Notes under the pieces: model-generated
Database searches by the model: none
Told to the model about the DNA's origin: nothing
The model's input: only the letters and a program-made list of their open reading frames with translations
In this document: positions 38,208 through 45,311 of the stretch, piece by piece
How the letters are laid out: every line of letters starts with the position of its first letter
How positions within the stretch are numbered: the first letter of the stretch is position 1
Assembly: GCF_000317085.1 (NCBI RefSeq)
Contig: NC_019702.1
Coordinates: forward strand, 124,001 to 188,000
Origin: Synechococcus sp. PCC 7502
GTDB lineage: Bacteria > Cyanobacteriota > Cyanobacteriia > Pseudanabaenales > Pseudanabaenaceae
Length of the DNA: 64,000 nt
Direction of reading: 5' to 3'
Made by a program: the position numbers and the translations under genes

Positions 38208-38858
38208 TCAGAAATACCAATTAGGTTCTACGGCTATAACTGGTTTGTGGGCGACATTTGCTAAAGTCGTCTTAACCTTTGTTGCCATCGTACTATTGAT
38301 TATCCCAATTTTTTCGATCAATGTCCACGGAAAGACATTAAACATCAAAAACTCTGCTTGTTTGCCTTCCTTGATTTTAGCATCACGAAAATCTGAAGAA
38401 GAAACAGCGCCCCAGTCAATCTCGTTAAGTTTAGAGGGGTGATTGTAAAAGTTAGTCAAGCGAGAGCCTGCATTACCATTACTAAAAGCCCAATTTACGC
38501 TGTTTGAATTTGCCCAATTAATGACTTTATGGAAGTCGGCTTGTAGATGAACTATCGGTTGTTGACCTCCTTTATAGCTAATATCTGGATGGTTTCCCAT
38601 GTGCAGCATAAAAAGCATTATTGAACGTGGACAGAAATAAAAAGGTACATACTGTCCAACCATTGTTTTGGGATGACATGGGACTTCTATCTCTTTGAGT
38701 CTTCTTTCTTTGATAGTGGACATCCCCACCAATGAGGAAGAAAGACTTCTTGTTATGCGAGTTGCATCTGAAACTAATCCCATATTGGCTGCAATGTTCG
38801 GCAGGTTTTCGATATGGGTAATGTGATAAATCTTGGGACTGGGAGGAACTGATGCCAT
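38208..38858 (-). CDS. darT: DarT toxin (DNA thymidine ADP-ribosyltransferase, DUF4433)
   Basis: This 216-residue toxin is of the DarT family, which transfers ADP-ribose from NAD to thymidine in single-stranded DNA. The N-terminal NAD-binding block is KIYHITHIENLPNIA. The segment VPFYFCPRSIMLFMLH is typical. The catalytic glutamate is Glu169 in GKQAEFLMFN. All key regions look intact, so the toxin should be active and needs DarG. It lies 13 bases after a 475-residue gene of unknown function and 17 bases before darG, suggesting a three-gene operon. Confidence 0.9.
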   Translation of the reverse strand: MASVPPSPKIYHITHIENLPNIAANMGLVSDATRITRSLSSSLVGMSTIKERRLKEIEVPCHPKTMVGQYVPFYFCPRSIMLFMLHMGNHPDISYKGGQQPIVHLQADFHKVINWANSNSVNWAFSNGNAGSRLTNFYNHPSKLNEIDWGAVSSSDFRDAKIKEGKQAEFLMFNVFPWTLIEKIGIINSTMATKVKTTLANVAHKPVIAVEPNWYF

Positions 38859-38871
38859 TTAATTACCCAAA

Positions 38872-40299
38872 TTAGTTTATTGTCTGTCGTACAGGCTTTT
38901 GAAGTGGATACTCTTGATCATGGACACTAAACATATTTATACTTTTTAAGATGCCAAGCTCTTCAGAGATTTCTACTACTCTAGCTGCATCCTCATCAGT
39001 CCAATCTGTTGTATCAATATACATAACATCTTCAGATCGAATGCCATTGTCAAACCCTGTCTCGGTAGCTATTCCAACAATATGTTGAGCATCGGGAAAC
39101 TTAAGTCTCACTGTTTTGCAGTAAATCTCCAAAATATTTCTACGTGTTTCCCTATATTCTTCGTAAGTCATCCAGTCAACTTTTGGAAGTAATAGGAAAA
39201 CGTAGTATGGTTCTTGGGGAGACGAGGAACAAAGACAACGGGTTGCAAGCATATGCCTTGGCGCTAGCTTTATTAGTCCACAAAGAGCTGCTGCAAGATT
39301 TCTACGCCGAAAGCGTGGTTCTCTTGCCAAGAAACGAAGAAGAATTTCATTCGATTTAACGTCAGAATGAGTTGTATAGTATTGAGTCTCTTCCATAAGG
39401 TTCTTATTGAAGCTCTCAATTAAACCATCCCAAGCATAGCTAATTTTATCTGCGAAGACTTGAGCTTGCCGTTCGGGGCTTTGGCTAAATTCTTCCCACA
39501 AACCTTCGTCAAAAACAAGATTAGTTGTTTGTTTATCAAAATTAGGTGGAGCAATAAAATCATGCTCACTCTCCTCATTCATATTTGTGAGGTAATAAGT
39601 CAGCAACTCTTCCTCACCTGCTGCAAAAACAAGTGTATCAGATCTAAGAAATTTCTCTTTTTTAACTAAGTAAGAAACAAAATCTGAAATAGTATCTAAT
39701 GTGCCTAAAACAATATCCAAAGATGTGTCACCAAGAACATGTACAAATGTACGACTTGGATCGATGTCCCCAATAAAGAATGGAACATCATCATTTTCAT
39801 TTACATAATGAGCATCACCTTTAATAGAAGTATTAATCATAAGGCTACCACTACCACCAAGCTCCTGTTGACAGCGACTAGAATTATCATGAGCAACTAC
39901 AATTAGATGGAATTTTGCCGTTGATAAATCAGGTATATCAATAGGAAAAGGTATAGTACATGAGCGATCTAAGAAAAGGCGATTTTGGGTTTTCTTAATC
40001 CATCCTTCAGCACCCCACACTTGATCTGCGGATTTTTGTATTGCTCTTTTAAACCATCGATTCCAATCGAGAGCAAGTCGATCAGTATTTGGGAACTGAC
40101 AATCTTTATCTGAGAAAATAATGATGTGATTCTCGAAAACCACTAGCAGATCACATACTTCTTTCCCCTCAGTTATTCCGCCTGAAATTTGGTCTCTATA
40201 TACCCCTGAATAGCTCCAAAGCGATAAAAATGTCCGATCACAAAGAACCTTTAAGTATCGTTCAGATTCAGTAATACCATCTGCGCGTTTGATAGACAT
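38872..40299 (-). CDS. uncharacterised protein linked to DarTG, possible nuclease-like N-terminus
   Basis: This 475-residue soluble protein is of a family I cannot name. Residues about 40-70 read EGKEVCDLLVVF, then IIIFSDKDCQF, a strand-turn-strand layout like NERD or PD-(D/E)XK folds, but the usual (D/E)xK is replaced by SDK. DLALDW-like LALDWNRWFKRAI follows. A middle part has FIGDIDPSRTFVHVLGD, and the C-terminal part has VFLLLPKVDWMTYEEYRETRR and GIATETGF. There is no signal or membrane segment. It is the first gene of a unit continuing with darT (13 bases) and darG, so a role with the toxin or in phage defence is plausible but unproven. Confidence 0.55.
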   Translation of the reverse strand: MSIKRADGITESERYLKVLCDRTFLSLWSYSGVYRDQISGGITEGKEVCDLLVVFENHIIIFSDKDCQFPNTDRLALDWNRWFKRAIQKSADQVWGAEGWIKKTQNRLFLDRSCTIPFPIDIPDLSTAKFHLIVVAHDNSSRCQQELGGSGSLMINTSIKGDAHYVNENDDVPFFIGDIDPSRTFVHVLGDTSLDIVLGTLDTISDFVSYLVKKEKFLRSDTLVFAAGEEELLTYYLTNMNEESEHDFIAPPNFDKQTTNLVFDEGLWEEFSQSPERQAQVFADKISYAWDGLIESFNKNLMEETQYYTTHSDVKSNEILLRFLAREPRFRRRNLAAALCGLIKLAPRHMLATRCLCSSSPQEPYYVFLLLPKVDWMTYEEYRETRRNILEIYCKTVRLKFPDAQHIVGIATETGFDNGIRSEDVMYIDTTDWTDEDAARVVEISEELGILKSINMFSVHDQEYPLQKPVRQTIN

Positions 40300-40389
40300 A
40301 AATAAATTTGGATATTTACAAGTTTAAAAAAGTGGCTATTATTTGCTTCTCCTCTTAGCTTGGACAAGAATCAGAGAACATTATAAATT

Positions 40390-40737
40390 TCATAAGCCCA
40401 GACAATATTTAACCGTTGTCTCTATCTCTTCCATTTTTTCTGGAGAGAGCATTCCTACTGGCTGATCTAGAAATCGTGAAGCATCAAGCGATCGCAGTTG
40501 AAAGCATAAAAAGACGGTTTCCAGTGGTAAACCACTTTCTGATGGAGAAACTCTAACATTGGTAGGATAATCTCTCGTAATGTTTGCCCCTTTCGTTCCT
40601 ACAACAACAGTCACGACGAGGGGAAGACGATTAATATCATCAATGGAAAGAACTAAAACAGGTCTTGTGCCACTTTGCTCTCTGCCAGCAGTTGGATTGA
40701 GGTTTACAAAGTAGATTTGAGATCGCAATATAGCCAT
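40390..40737 (-). CDS. MazF/PemK-family toxin
   Basis: This 115-residue protein has the PemK-like core QIYFVNLNPTAGREQSGTRPVLVLS, LPLVVTVVVGTK and the C-terminal LSPEKMEEIETTVKYCLGL helix. Family members are ribosome-independent or -dependent mRNA endonucleases. It starts three bases after the stop of the small gene upstream, its likely antitoxin. It differs clearly from the other MazF-like toxin at 28685-29047. Confidence 0.84.
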   Translation of the reverse strand: MAILRSQIYFVNLNPTAGREQSGTRPVLVLSIDDINRLPLVVTVVVGTKGANITRDYPTNVRVSPSESGLPLETVFLCFQLRSLDASRFLDQPVGMLSPEKMEEIETTVKYCLGL

Positions 40738-40740
40738 AAT

Positions 40741-40962
40741 TCAAAGACCATCAAAATCTGTAACAGCAAACTCTTGCTGAATCTGAGAAAGCTCAGCTTG
40801 AATTTGCGGATCTTGTGCCATTGCCGCTAATTCATTCTTAATCCGAATTTGATGCGCTATATGCTCTAAAAGCCATAACTGCTCAGTTAGATTGAGAGCA
40901 TCTATAGATTTAGCAATTACTTTAAGATTACTTGACTTTTCCTTAATCAGCATATTTTCCAC
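40741..40962 (-). CDS. putative antitoxin paired with the MazF-like toxin
   Basis: This 73-residue, mostly helical protein (LNLTEQLWLLEHIAHQIRIKNEL) has an acidic tail ending VTDFDGL. It resembles small cyanobacterial antitoxin-like proteins found before MazF or RelE toxins, but no DNA-binding motif stands out. The GTG at 40962 has GGAG about five bases upstream; an ATG at 40953 is possible. Its start overlaps the end of a broken antitoxin gene (40943-41157). Assignment rests mainly on position before the toxin. Confidence 0.6.
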   Translation of the reverse strand: MENMLIKEKSSNLKVIAKSIDALNLTEQLWLLEHIAHQIRIKNELAAMAQDPQIQAELSQIQQEFAVTDFDGL

Positions 40963-41157
40963 TTAGCTCCGTCCGATTTTCCCACACGCCAATTAACCCA
41001 GAATTCAATAATTGACGCGCAGTAAAATTTTTTTTAGGCTCAGACGAGGCGAAAATGAAACTACTATGTCAACCTGTTGACCTTGAGAAACAGGCAGATC
41101 GCATAGATGAATTTCACTATCTTTTTCTATAGTTCGTTGTAACCGAATTGATTGCAT
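40943..41157 (-). pseudogene. frameshifted small antitoxin gene (VapB-like)
   Basis: From ATG 41157 the frame reads MQSIRLQRTIEKDSEIHL...LPVSQGQQVDIVV, the N-terminus of a common cyanobacterial antitoxin family. At a run of eight A (minus strand, about 41028-41035) the frame goes to an early stop at 41005. With one more A the other frame continues NFTARQLLNSGLIGVW and ENRTELSGKYAD, stopping at 40943, which is the expected C-terminus. No matching VapC-type toxin follows. It is either a dead relic or a length-variable homopolymer. Confidence 0.65.
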
Positions 41158-41232
41158 AGCTTTATATTTCCCGCTTGTGCATACATTCTTAAAGCGTATT
41201 TTTAGATTATAGCTGAATTCAACCTCTTAGTA

Positions 41233-41376
41233 ATTTAGGTGATTAGATAGAAAGTTTTTACCTAATCACCTAAATTTTCATATTAGGATAAATATTTACA
41301 ACTATTCCGTAAGTCCTAAGAACATGCGCTTATTAGAATCAAAAAGTATTCCTTCGTCAACTCATCCGAATTATAT
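41233..41376 (-). repeat. hairpin plus degenerate nrdJ 3'-end copy (left copy)
   Basis: A perfect 15-base inverted repeat (AATTTAGGTGATTAG at 41233-41247 and its complement at 41263-41277) is followed at about 41319-41376 by a decayed copy of the nrdJ C-terminal codons. The blocks GAACATGCGCTTATTAGAATCA and TCAACTCATCCGAATTAT match 41918-41939 and 41963-41980 at a constant offset of about 606 bases. The nrdJ-like part no longer encodes the enzyme tail in frame. Confidence 0.8.
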
Positions 41377-41388
41377 GTTTCATAGCTT

Positions 41389-41742
41389 TTAAGGCACTAG
41401 AAACTGCTCCCAACTCAAAGTACTCCACCCTAACGAGCTAATTGGAGGAATTGGTGGTATTTGAGGAATTGGAGGAATTGGTGATATCGGAGGAATTGGA
41501 GGAATCGGTGGTATTTCTGGTATCGGAGTGATTGGTCCACCAGATGCTCCTTGAATAAAAGCAACTGAGTTTCCATGACGATCGCGAAAGAATCCCTTAT
41601 TGAACCTACCAAGATACTGTCCTTGGTAGGTATAGACAGATTCATCACGAATAAATGCCCGATTTCTGTTGTTTGTATCAAGGATCACTTCATCACGGAG
41701 CCAACCTAATGTGCGTCCATTGCGGTCAAAAATAGGTTCCAT
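41389..41742 (-). CDS. 4-fold beta flower-like protein with proline/isoleucine repeat tail
   Basis: This 117-residue protein has an N-terminal 65 residues consisting of short beta repeats (DRNGRTLGWLRDEVI, GQYLGRFNKGFFRDRHG) that match what I recall as the 4-fold beta flower family, of unknown function. A low-complexity stretch of PPI/IPP repeats follows at about 72-101, written in DNA as repeated GGAATTGG/GGTGGTATT units. The C-terminus LGWSTLSWEQFLVP looks conserved. The gene lies alone between two copies of the nrdJ 3' end and hairpin, so it was probably inserted there as a cassette. Confidence 0.65.
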   Translation of the reverse strand: MEPIFDRNGRTLGWLRDEVILDTNNRNRAFIRDESVYTYQGQYLGRFNKGFFRDRHGNSVAFIQGASGGPITPIPEIPPIPPIPPISPIPPIPQIPPIPPISSLGWSTLSWEQFLVP

Positions 41743-41840
41743 ATTTTTACAATACTCTTCAGGATCACAGCTAATTTAGAGAGCTATAAACAATTAGTTT
41801 TTAGCTAGGAAGTGGGAAATAATAGCTACCTAACATAAAG

Positions 41841-41980
41841 ATTTAGGTAATTAAGTAGAAAATTTCTACCTAATCACCTGAATCATTAAGTTAGAGCGAT
41901 CTATGGCTTCTGTTCAGGGAACATACACTTATCAGAATCACAACCCGCAGGGCCCGCATCCATCAACTCACCCGAATCAT
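41841..41980 (-). repeat. hairpin plus nrdJ 3' end (right copy)
   Basis: This is the right-hand partner of 41233-41376. An imperfect hairpin (ATTTAGGTAATTAAGTAGAAA with TTTCTACCTAATCACCTGAAT, 41841-41884) lies just beyond the nrdJ stop, and the last nrdJ codons follow to about 41980. As the first structure after the stop it may end nrdJ transcription, although no clear T-run follows. Confidence 0.78.
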
Positions 41981-44204
41981 AACGCAACAAACTCGCGTAA
42001 AAATCATCAGACTTGCGACGTTCTAGTACCTCAGCACTGAGCTTCTCATAGGTAGCCTTATCGATTGGCTCAAAAGGCAACCGAGGGAAAGTTTGCAGGT
42101 CATCAAAACGCGCCAACAGCGCCGCCGAGATATAACCCTCATCATCACGAATCGCCTCGTAAATCTTCTTCCCTAAAGGCTCGATTTCATGCTCGCGCAA
42201 TTCTAAAGTTGCAGAAGTATTATGACGAGTGTAATGCTTCTGCACCTGCATATAGAAGTCAAACTGCGCCATTACATTGAACTTGCTAATTTCCACCTGA
42301 TCCGCACCGTCAAGGTCAGCCCAAGACACACTCACAGGAATCTCCACTAACCATTCTGTACATCTCGGATCGAAGGGATCATTGAGCAATTGTCCATTCT
42401 CATCCTTATCCGATTGAGAAGGAATGATGCTATAGCCATAGTCCATGCAAGCCCGCGCCACAGGATCTTCCTTACGGAAAGTAATCCGACGGATAAAGCG
42501 CTGCGCCTTCGGTGGATGCCATCCGGGGGAAGCACCAGTCAGTAAAGATTTTGTGCCTGCTGGCTGAGTTGTCGTACAACGATTCGGGCGGCGTAAGCCA
42601 TGCGCGTCGCAATATTCCCAAACCGTCTGATGTACGATTTCATGCCAGCGATTTAGATAATCAGCTTCTTTCTCTTTGAAGTCTAAACCCTGCACTGTGT
42701 CAGGACGACCTGCTTCCCACCAACGCAACCATTCCACACCAAAGGCATGAACGAAGAAGTCAAATAGTCCTGTAAATGATACGCCCACAATCGGATCGAC
42801 ATTACGGCTAAATTGATAGCGTTCTTCATTGAAGCGATGATTAAGCAACGCAGCAACCGACAAAGCACCTGCTTTAAAGGCTTCTTCCTGTTCTTTCTCA
42901 TTACGAGGATTGAGTTGATTGAGATGCACCTCGGACAAATTGCAATGGAAGTCTGCCCCAGTTATTTCACCACAGGGATTGAGAGCATAGCGCTGTAATC
43001 TATGCTCTAGCTCTCGTTCAGTGACTTCAGGTTGATGCGATCGCAACCATGTTTTGCCTTCTCCTTTCACATAGGCAGCTAAGAAATCACGCTTGAGTTC
43101 AGGAGTTGTAATCAAATCCGCATTAGAACGTGCGATCGCTTCACCCGCCCATTGAATTGCACCTTCACCTGAATAATACTGCTTGCGAACAGCATCAATA
43201 CATTCTTGCTCTGTGGGCTTGCGATGGAATACTCTCGTGTGGTTCGCCATTCTCAAAGCATCACGCTCAGGATCGATGCGCCAGTTACCCGCTTCATCCT
43301 GCTGCCAGAGATTATCCTTTGCCACAGAGCCCAAAGCATCTTCTGAAGAAAATTGGCGCATCCCCGCACTTCTTCGGATGTTACCAGCTACGATACAAAC
43401 GGCGGCTTCATCGATGAGGATGCAGCACTCAACTGAGGTGAGTTGACGACTGATCGCCTTATTTAAAATATTGGCACAGCGATCGTAGAGTGTGGGCAAC
43501 TTGACAGGATTTGCCATACCGCCGAAGCCCTTGAGGGGTTCGCCACTGGGACGAACATCGCTGATATCAACGGTGATTTGGACGGGCTTAGTTGCATCAA
43601 ATTGCTCGTCGCTAGAAAGCTCTAAAACTGTTTGGTAGGAATTAACCCAACCTTGGCGGCTATCACCAACAACAATGTTGACAGTATTGTTAGCATAGTC
43701 AAACTTTACCTCTGTATTGTGGCGACGTTGTTCGACAGGGGTTACGCCGATTGCACCGATCACGCTGACTTGTAACTGGTTGCGAATTGCAGGCAATTTA
43801 CTGATGTACTGAGGCTCTAATACGCCACCAGTACCCGATCCCTGCATGGCGAGATCCATCATCAAGCCAAAGGAGCGCCAGTCGATGACGTTAGTGCTAG
43901 TGCAGTTATAGGAGCCTGAAAAATTTTCGGGGTGATCGACCCAATCCGTACCACCGACCCACAGCCAACGCCCAGAGGTAAGGGACTTGAGCTGCTTTTG
44001 CATTTTGTCGATCAGGTCAGCTTGTTCTTGCGTAAGCTTGCCTAACGTTTTTAAACCTGTAAGTGTGCGATCGCATACCTCCGCCCAACTTTCCCGTTTA
44101 TTCTTGTATTTGCGGCTATAAGTCCTAAAAAATACAGGATAAGCAGCAGGAGCACTTTCGGGGAATCTAACTTCTTTGGAGATGCGTATTAGTTCTTGCA
44201 CCAT
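41901..44204 (-). CDS. nrdJ: adenosylcobalamin-dependent (class II) ribonucleoside-triphosphate reductase
   Basis: This 767-residue monomeric class II reductase makes deoxynucleotides with vitamin B12 and needs no oxygen. Markers are the N-terminal GRWLWVGGTDWVD, the cysteine in SYNCTSTNV, the active-site loop NPCGEI, TTTQPAGTKSLLTGASPGWHPP and the C-terminal redox pair CDSDKC just before the end. Length fits the Lactobacillus-type RTPR. A NrdR-like box lies upstream. Its 3' end is duplicated on the far side of the small gene at 41389-41742. Confidence 0.93.
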   Translation of the reverse strand: MVQELIRISKEVRFPESAPAAYPVFFRTYSRKYKNKRESWAEVCDRTLTGLKTLGKLTQEQADLIDKMQKQLKSLTSGRWLWVGGTDWVDHPENFSGSYNCTSTNVIDWRSFGLMMDLAMQGSGTGGVLEPQYISKLPAIRNQLQVSVIGAIGVTPVEQRRHNTEVKFDYANNTVNIVVGDSRQGWVNSYQTVLELSSDEQFDATKPVQITVDISDVRPSGEPLKGFGGMANPVKLPTLYDRCANILNKAISRQLTSVECCILIDEAAVCIVAGNIRRSAGMRQFSSEDALGSVAKDNLWQQDEAGNWRIDPERDALRMANHTRVFHRKPTEQECIDAVRKQYYSGEGAIQWAGEAIARSNADLITTPELKRDFLAAYVKGEGKTWLRSHQPEVTERELEHRLQRYALNPCGEITGADFHCNLSEVHLNQLNPRNEKEQEEAFKAGALSVAALLNHRFNEERYQFSRNVDPIVGVSFTGLFDFFVHAFGVEWLRWWEAGRPDTVQGLDFKEKEADYLNRWHEIVHQTVWEYCDAHGLRRPNRCTTTQPAGTKSLLTGASPGWHPPKAQRFIRRITFRKEDPVARACMDYGYSIIPSQSDKDENGQLLNDPFDPRCTEWLVEIPVSVSWADLDGADQVEISKFNVMAQFDFYMQVQKHYTRHNTSATLELREHEIEPLGKKIYEAIRDDEGYISAALLARFDDLQTFPRLPFEPIDKATYEKLSAEVLERRKSDDFYASLLRYDSGELMDAGPAGCDSDKCMFPEQKP

Positions 44205-44248
44205 AAATTCAAGTTTTTAGGTTTGTACTATTAGGTGATGAATATAGC

Positions 44249-44264
44249 ACACTGTATATAGTGG
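44249..44264 (-). promoter_or_regulatory. NrdR-box-like palindrome upstream of nrdJ
   Basis: ACACTGTATATAGTGG closely follows the NrdR consensus (ACACWATATAxxGTGT-like 16-mer). It lies 45 bases before the nrdJ start on the minus strand. NrdR represses reductase genes when dATP is plentiful. A second, weaker candidate begins near 44289. No cobalamin riboswitch pattern is visible in the 213-base gap. Confidence 0.5.
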
Positions 44265-44462
44265 TCAAGTAATTTTTTTGAGGGATTTACACACTACGGA
44301 TATATGTATAAGAGTTTACTAAATTTAAGATGAATTTAAGAATAGTAGCGATCGCTTTTGGGTAATCAAGAAAAAATTAAGATCATTAGCTAACCGTTAT
44401 TTTGACTGTGCCGACCCTTGAGATATTATGGTAGTAATCTATATCTCCATATTTCAGAACCA

Positions 44463-44672
44463 ATGACAACTAGACGTGGTGATTCTGCCTTTCCCGTTAG
44501 CTTTAATAAAAATGAAGATGTCCTCGTGGAAGGAATGACAAAACGTGAGTATTTTGCCATTATGCTTATGCAGGGCTATGCTGTGGCTAACTTGCAATTT
44601 GAGGATATTTATCAAAAGGCACGAATGGCGGTCACGGAAGCCGATATCTTAATTGAAATTTTAAATGAGTAG
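44463..44672 (+). CDS. small phage-type protein
   Basis: This protein of about 69 residues opens MTTRRGDSAFPVSF and contains LVEGMTKREYFAIMLMQGYAV and the C-terminal ADILIEILNE. The order DSAFP ... G(L/M)TKREYFA(A/I)M ... DALI..L is common in small proteins of phages and prophages, whose function is unknown. An upstream in-frame ATG at 44418 would add 15 residues but fits the family less. The stop overlaps the def start (ATGAGTAG), so the two may be coupled. No other phage genes are near. Confidence 0.62.
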   Translation: MTTRRGDSAFPVSFNKNEDVLVEGMTKREYFAIMLMQGYAVANLQFEDIYQKARMAVTEADILIEILNE

Positions 44673-45219
44673 TATATTCACCAAAACCCTAGATATTTGC
44701 CAAGTTGGGAATCCAGTTTTACGATTAACTGCGGAGCCGATTGCTGATCCTCAAGCTGAGGTTGTCCAAAAATTAATTGCTGGCTTAATTAAAACCCTGA
44801 AACAGTCTAATGGGGTTGGGATTGCTGCCCCGCAGGTTGGGAGATCGCAGAGGTTATTAGTAATTGCCTCCCATCCTAATGCTCGATACCCCCATGCCCC
44901 AAATATGGAACCCCTGCCATTAATTAATCCAGTAATTCGCTCCCATAGTGAAAATACAGAAAAAGATTGGGAAGGTTGTCTGTCTGTGCCGGGAATTCGA
45001 GGCTTAGTGCCACGGTATGACAGCATAGAAGTTGAATATTGCGATCGCCACGGTAAAACCCAAACTACAACTTTTACAGGATTTGTCGCTAGAATACTTC
45101 AACATGAGTACGATCACTTAGAAGGTAAAGTATTTTTAGATCGAGTGGAAAGTTCACTGGATTTAATTAGTGAAGCAGAGTATTTAAAATTAATACAGCA
45201 AGGGAATAAGTTAAGTTAA
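44665..45219 (+). CDS. def: peptide deformylase
   Basis: This 184-residue metalloenzyme removes the formyl group from nascent N-formylmethionine. All three motifs are present: GVGIAAPQVG near residue 51, EGCLSVPG with the metal cysteine, and QHEYDHLEG with the two metal histidines and catalytic Glu. The start overlaps the small phage-type gene by eight bases. Confidence 0.96.
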   Translation: MSSIFTKTLDICQVGNPVLRLTAEPIADPQAEVVQKLIAGLIKTLKQSNGVGIAAPQVGRSQRLLVIASHPNARYPHAPNMEPLPLINPVIRSHSENTEKDWEGCLSVPGIRGLVPRYDSIEVEYCDRHGKTQTTTFTGFVARILQHEYDHLEGKVFLDRVESSLDLISEAEYLKLIQQGNKLS

Positions 45220-45311
45220 CTGCTAGTTAGAGTAATTAAATTAAATGGTTAAGGCGGGTTAATCAAATAAGCTAGTTAAATTTCTTCAAAAAGTTCTTAA
45301 GAGTTAAGACT

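Noticed and set aside
41440-41530. Candidate CRISPR or tandem array in the repeated GGAATTGG region
   Set aside because: The units are contiguous, in frame, and encode a proline/isoleucine tract; there are no spacers.
44205-44417. Cobalamin riboswitch before nrdJ
   Set aside because: No B12-box-like GCCACTG or suitable paired elements were seen; the leader is short.
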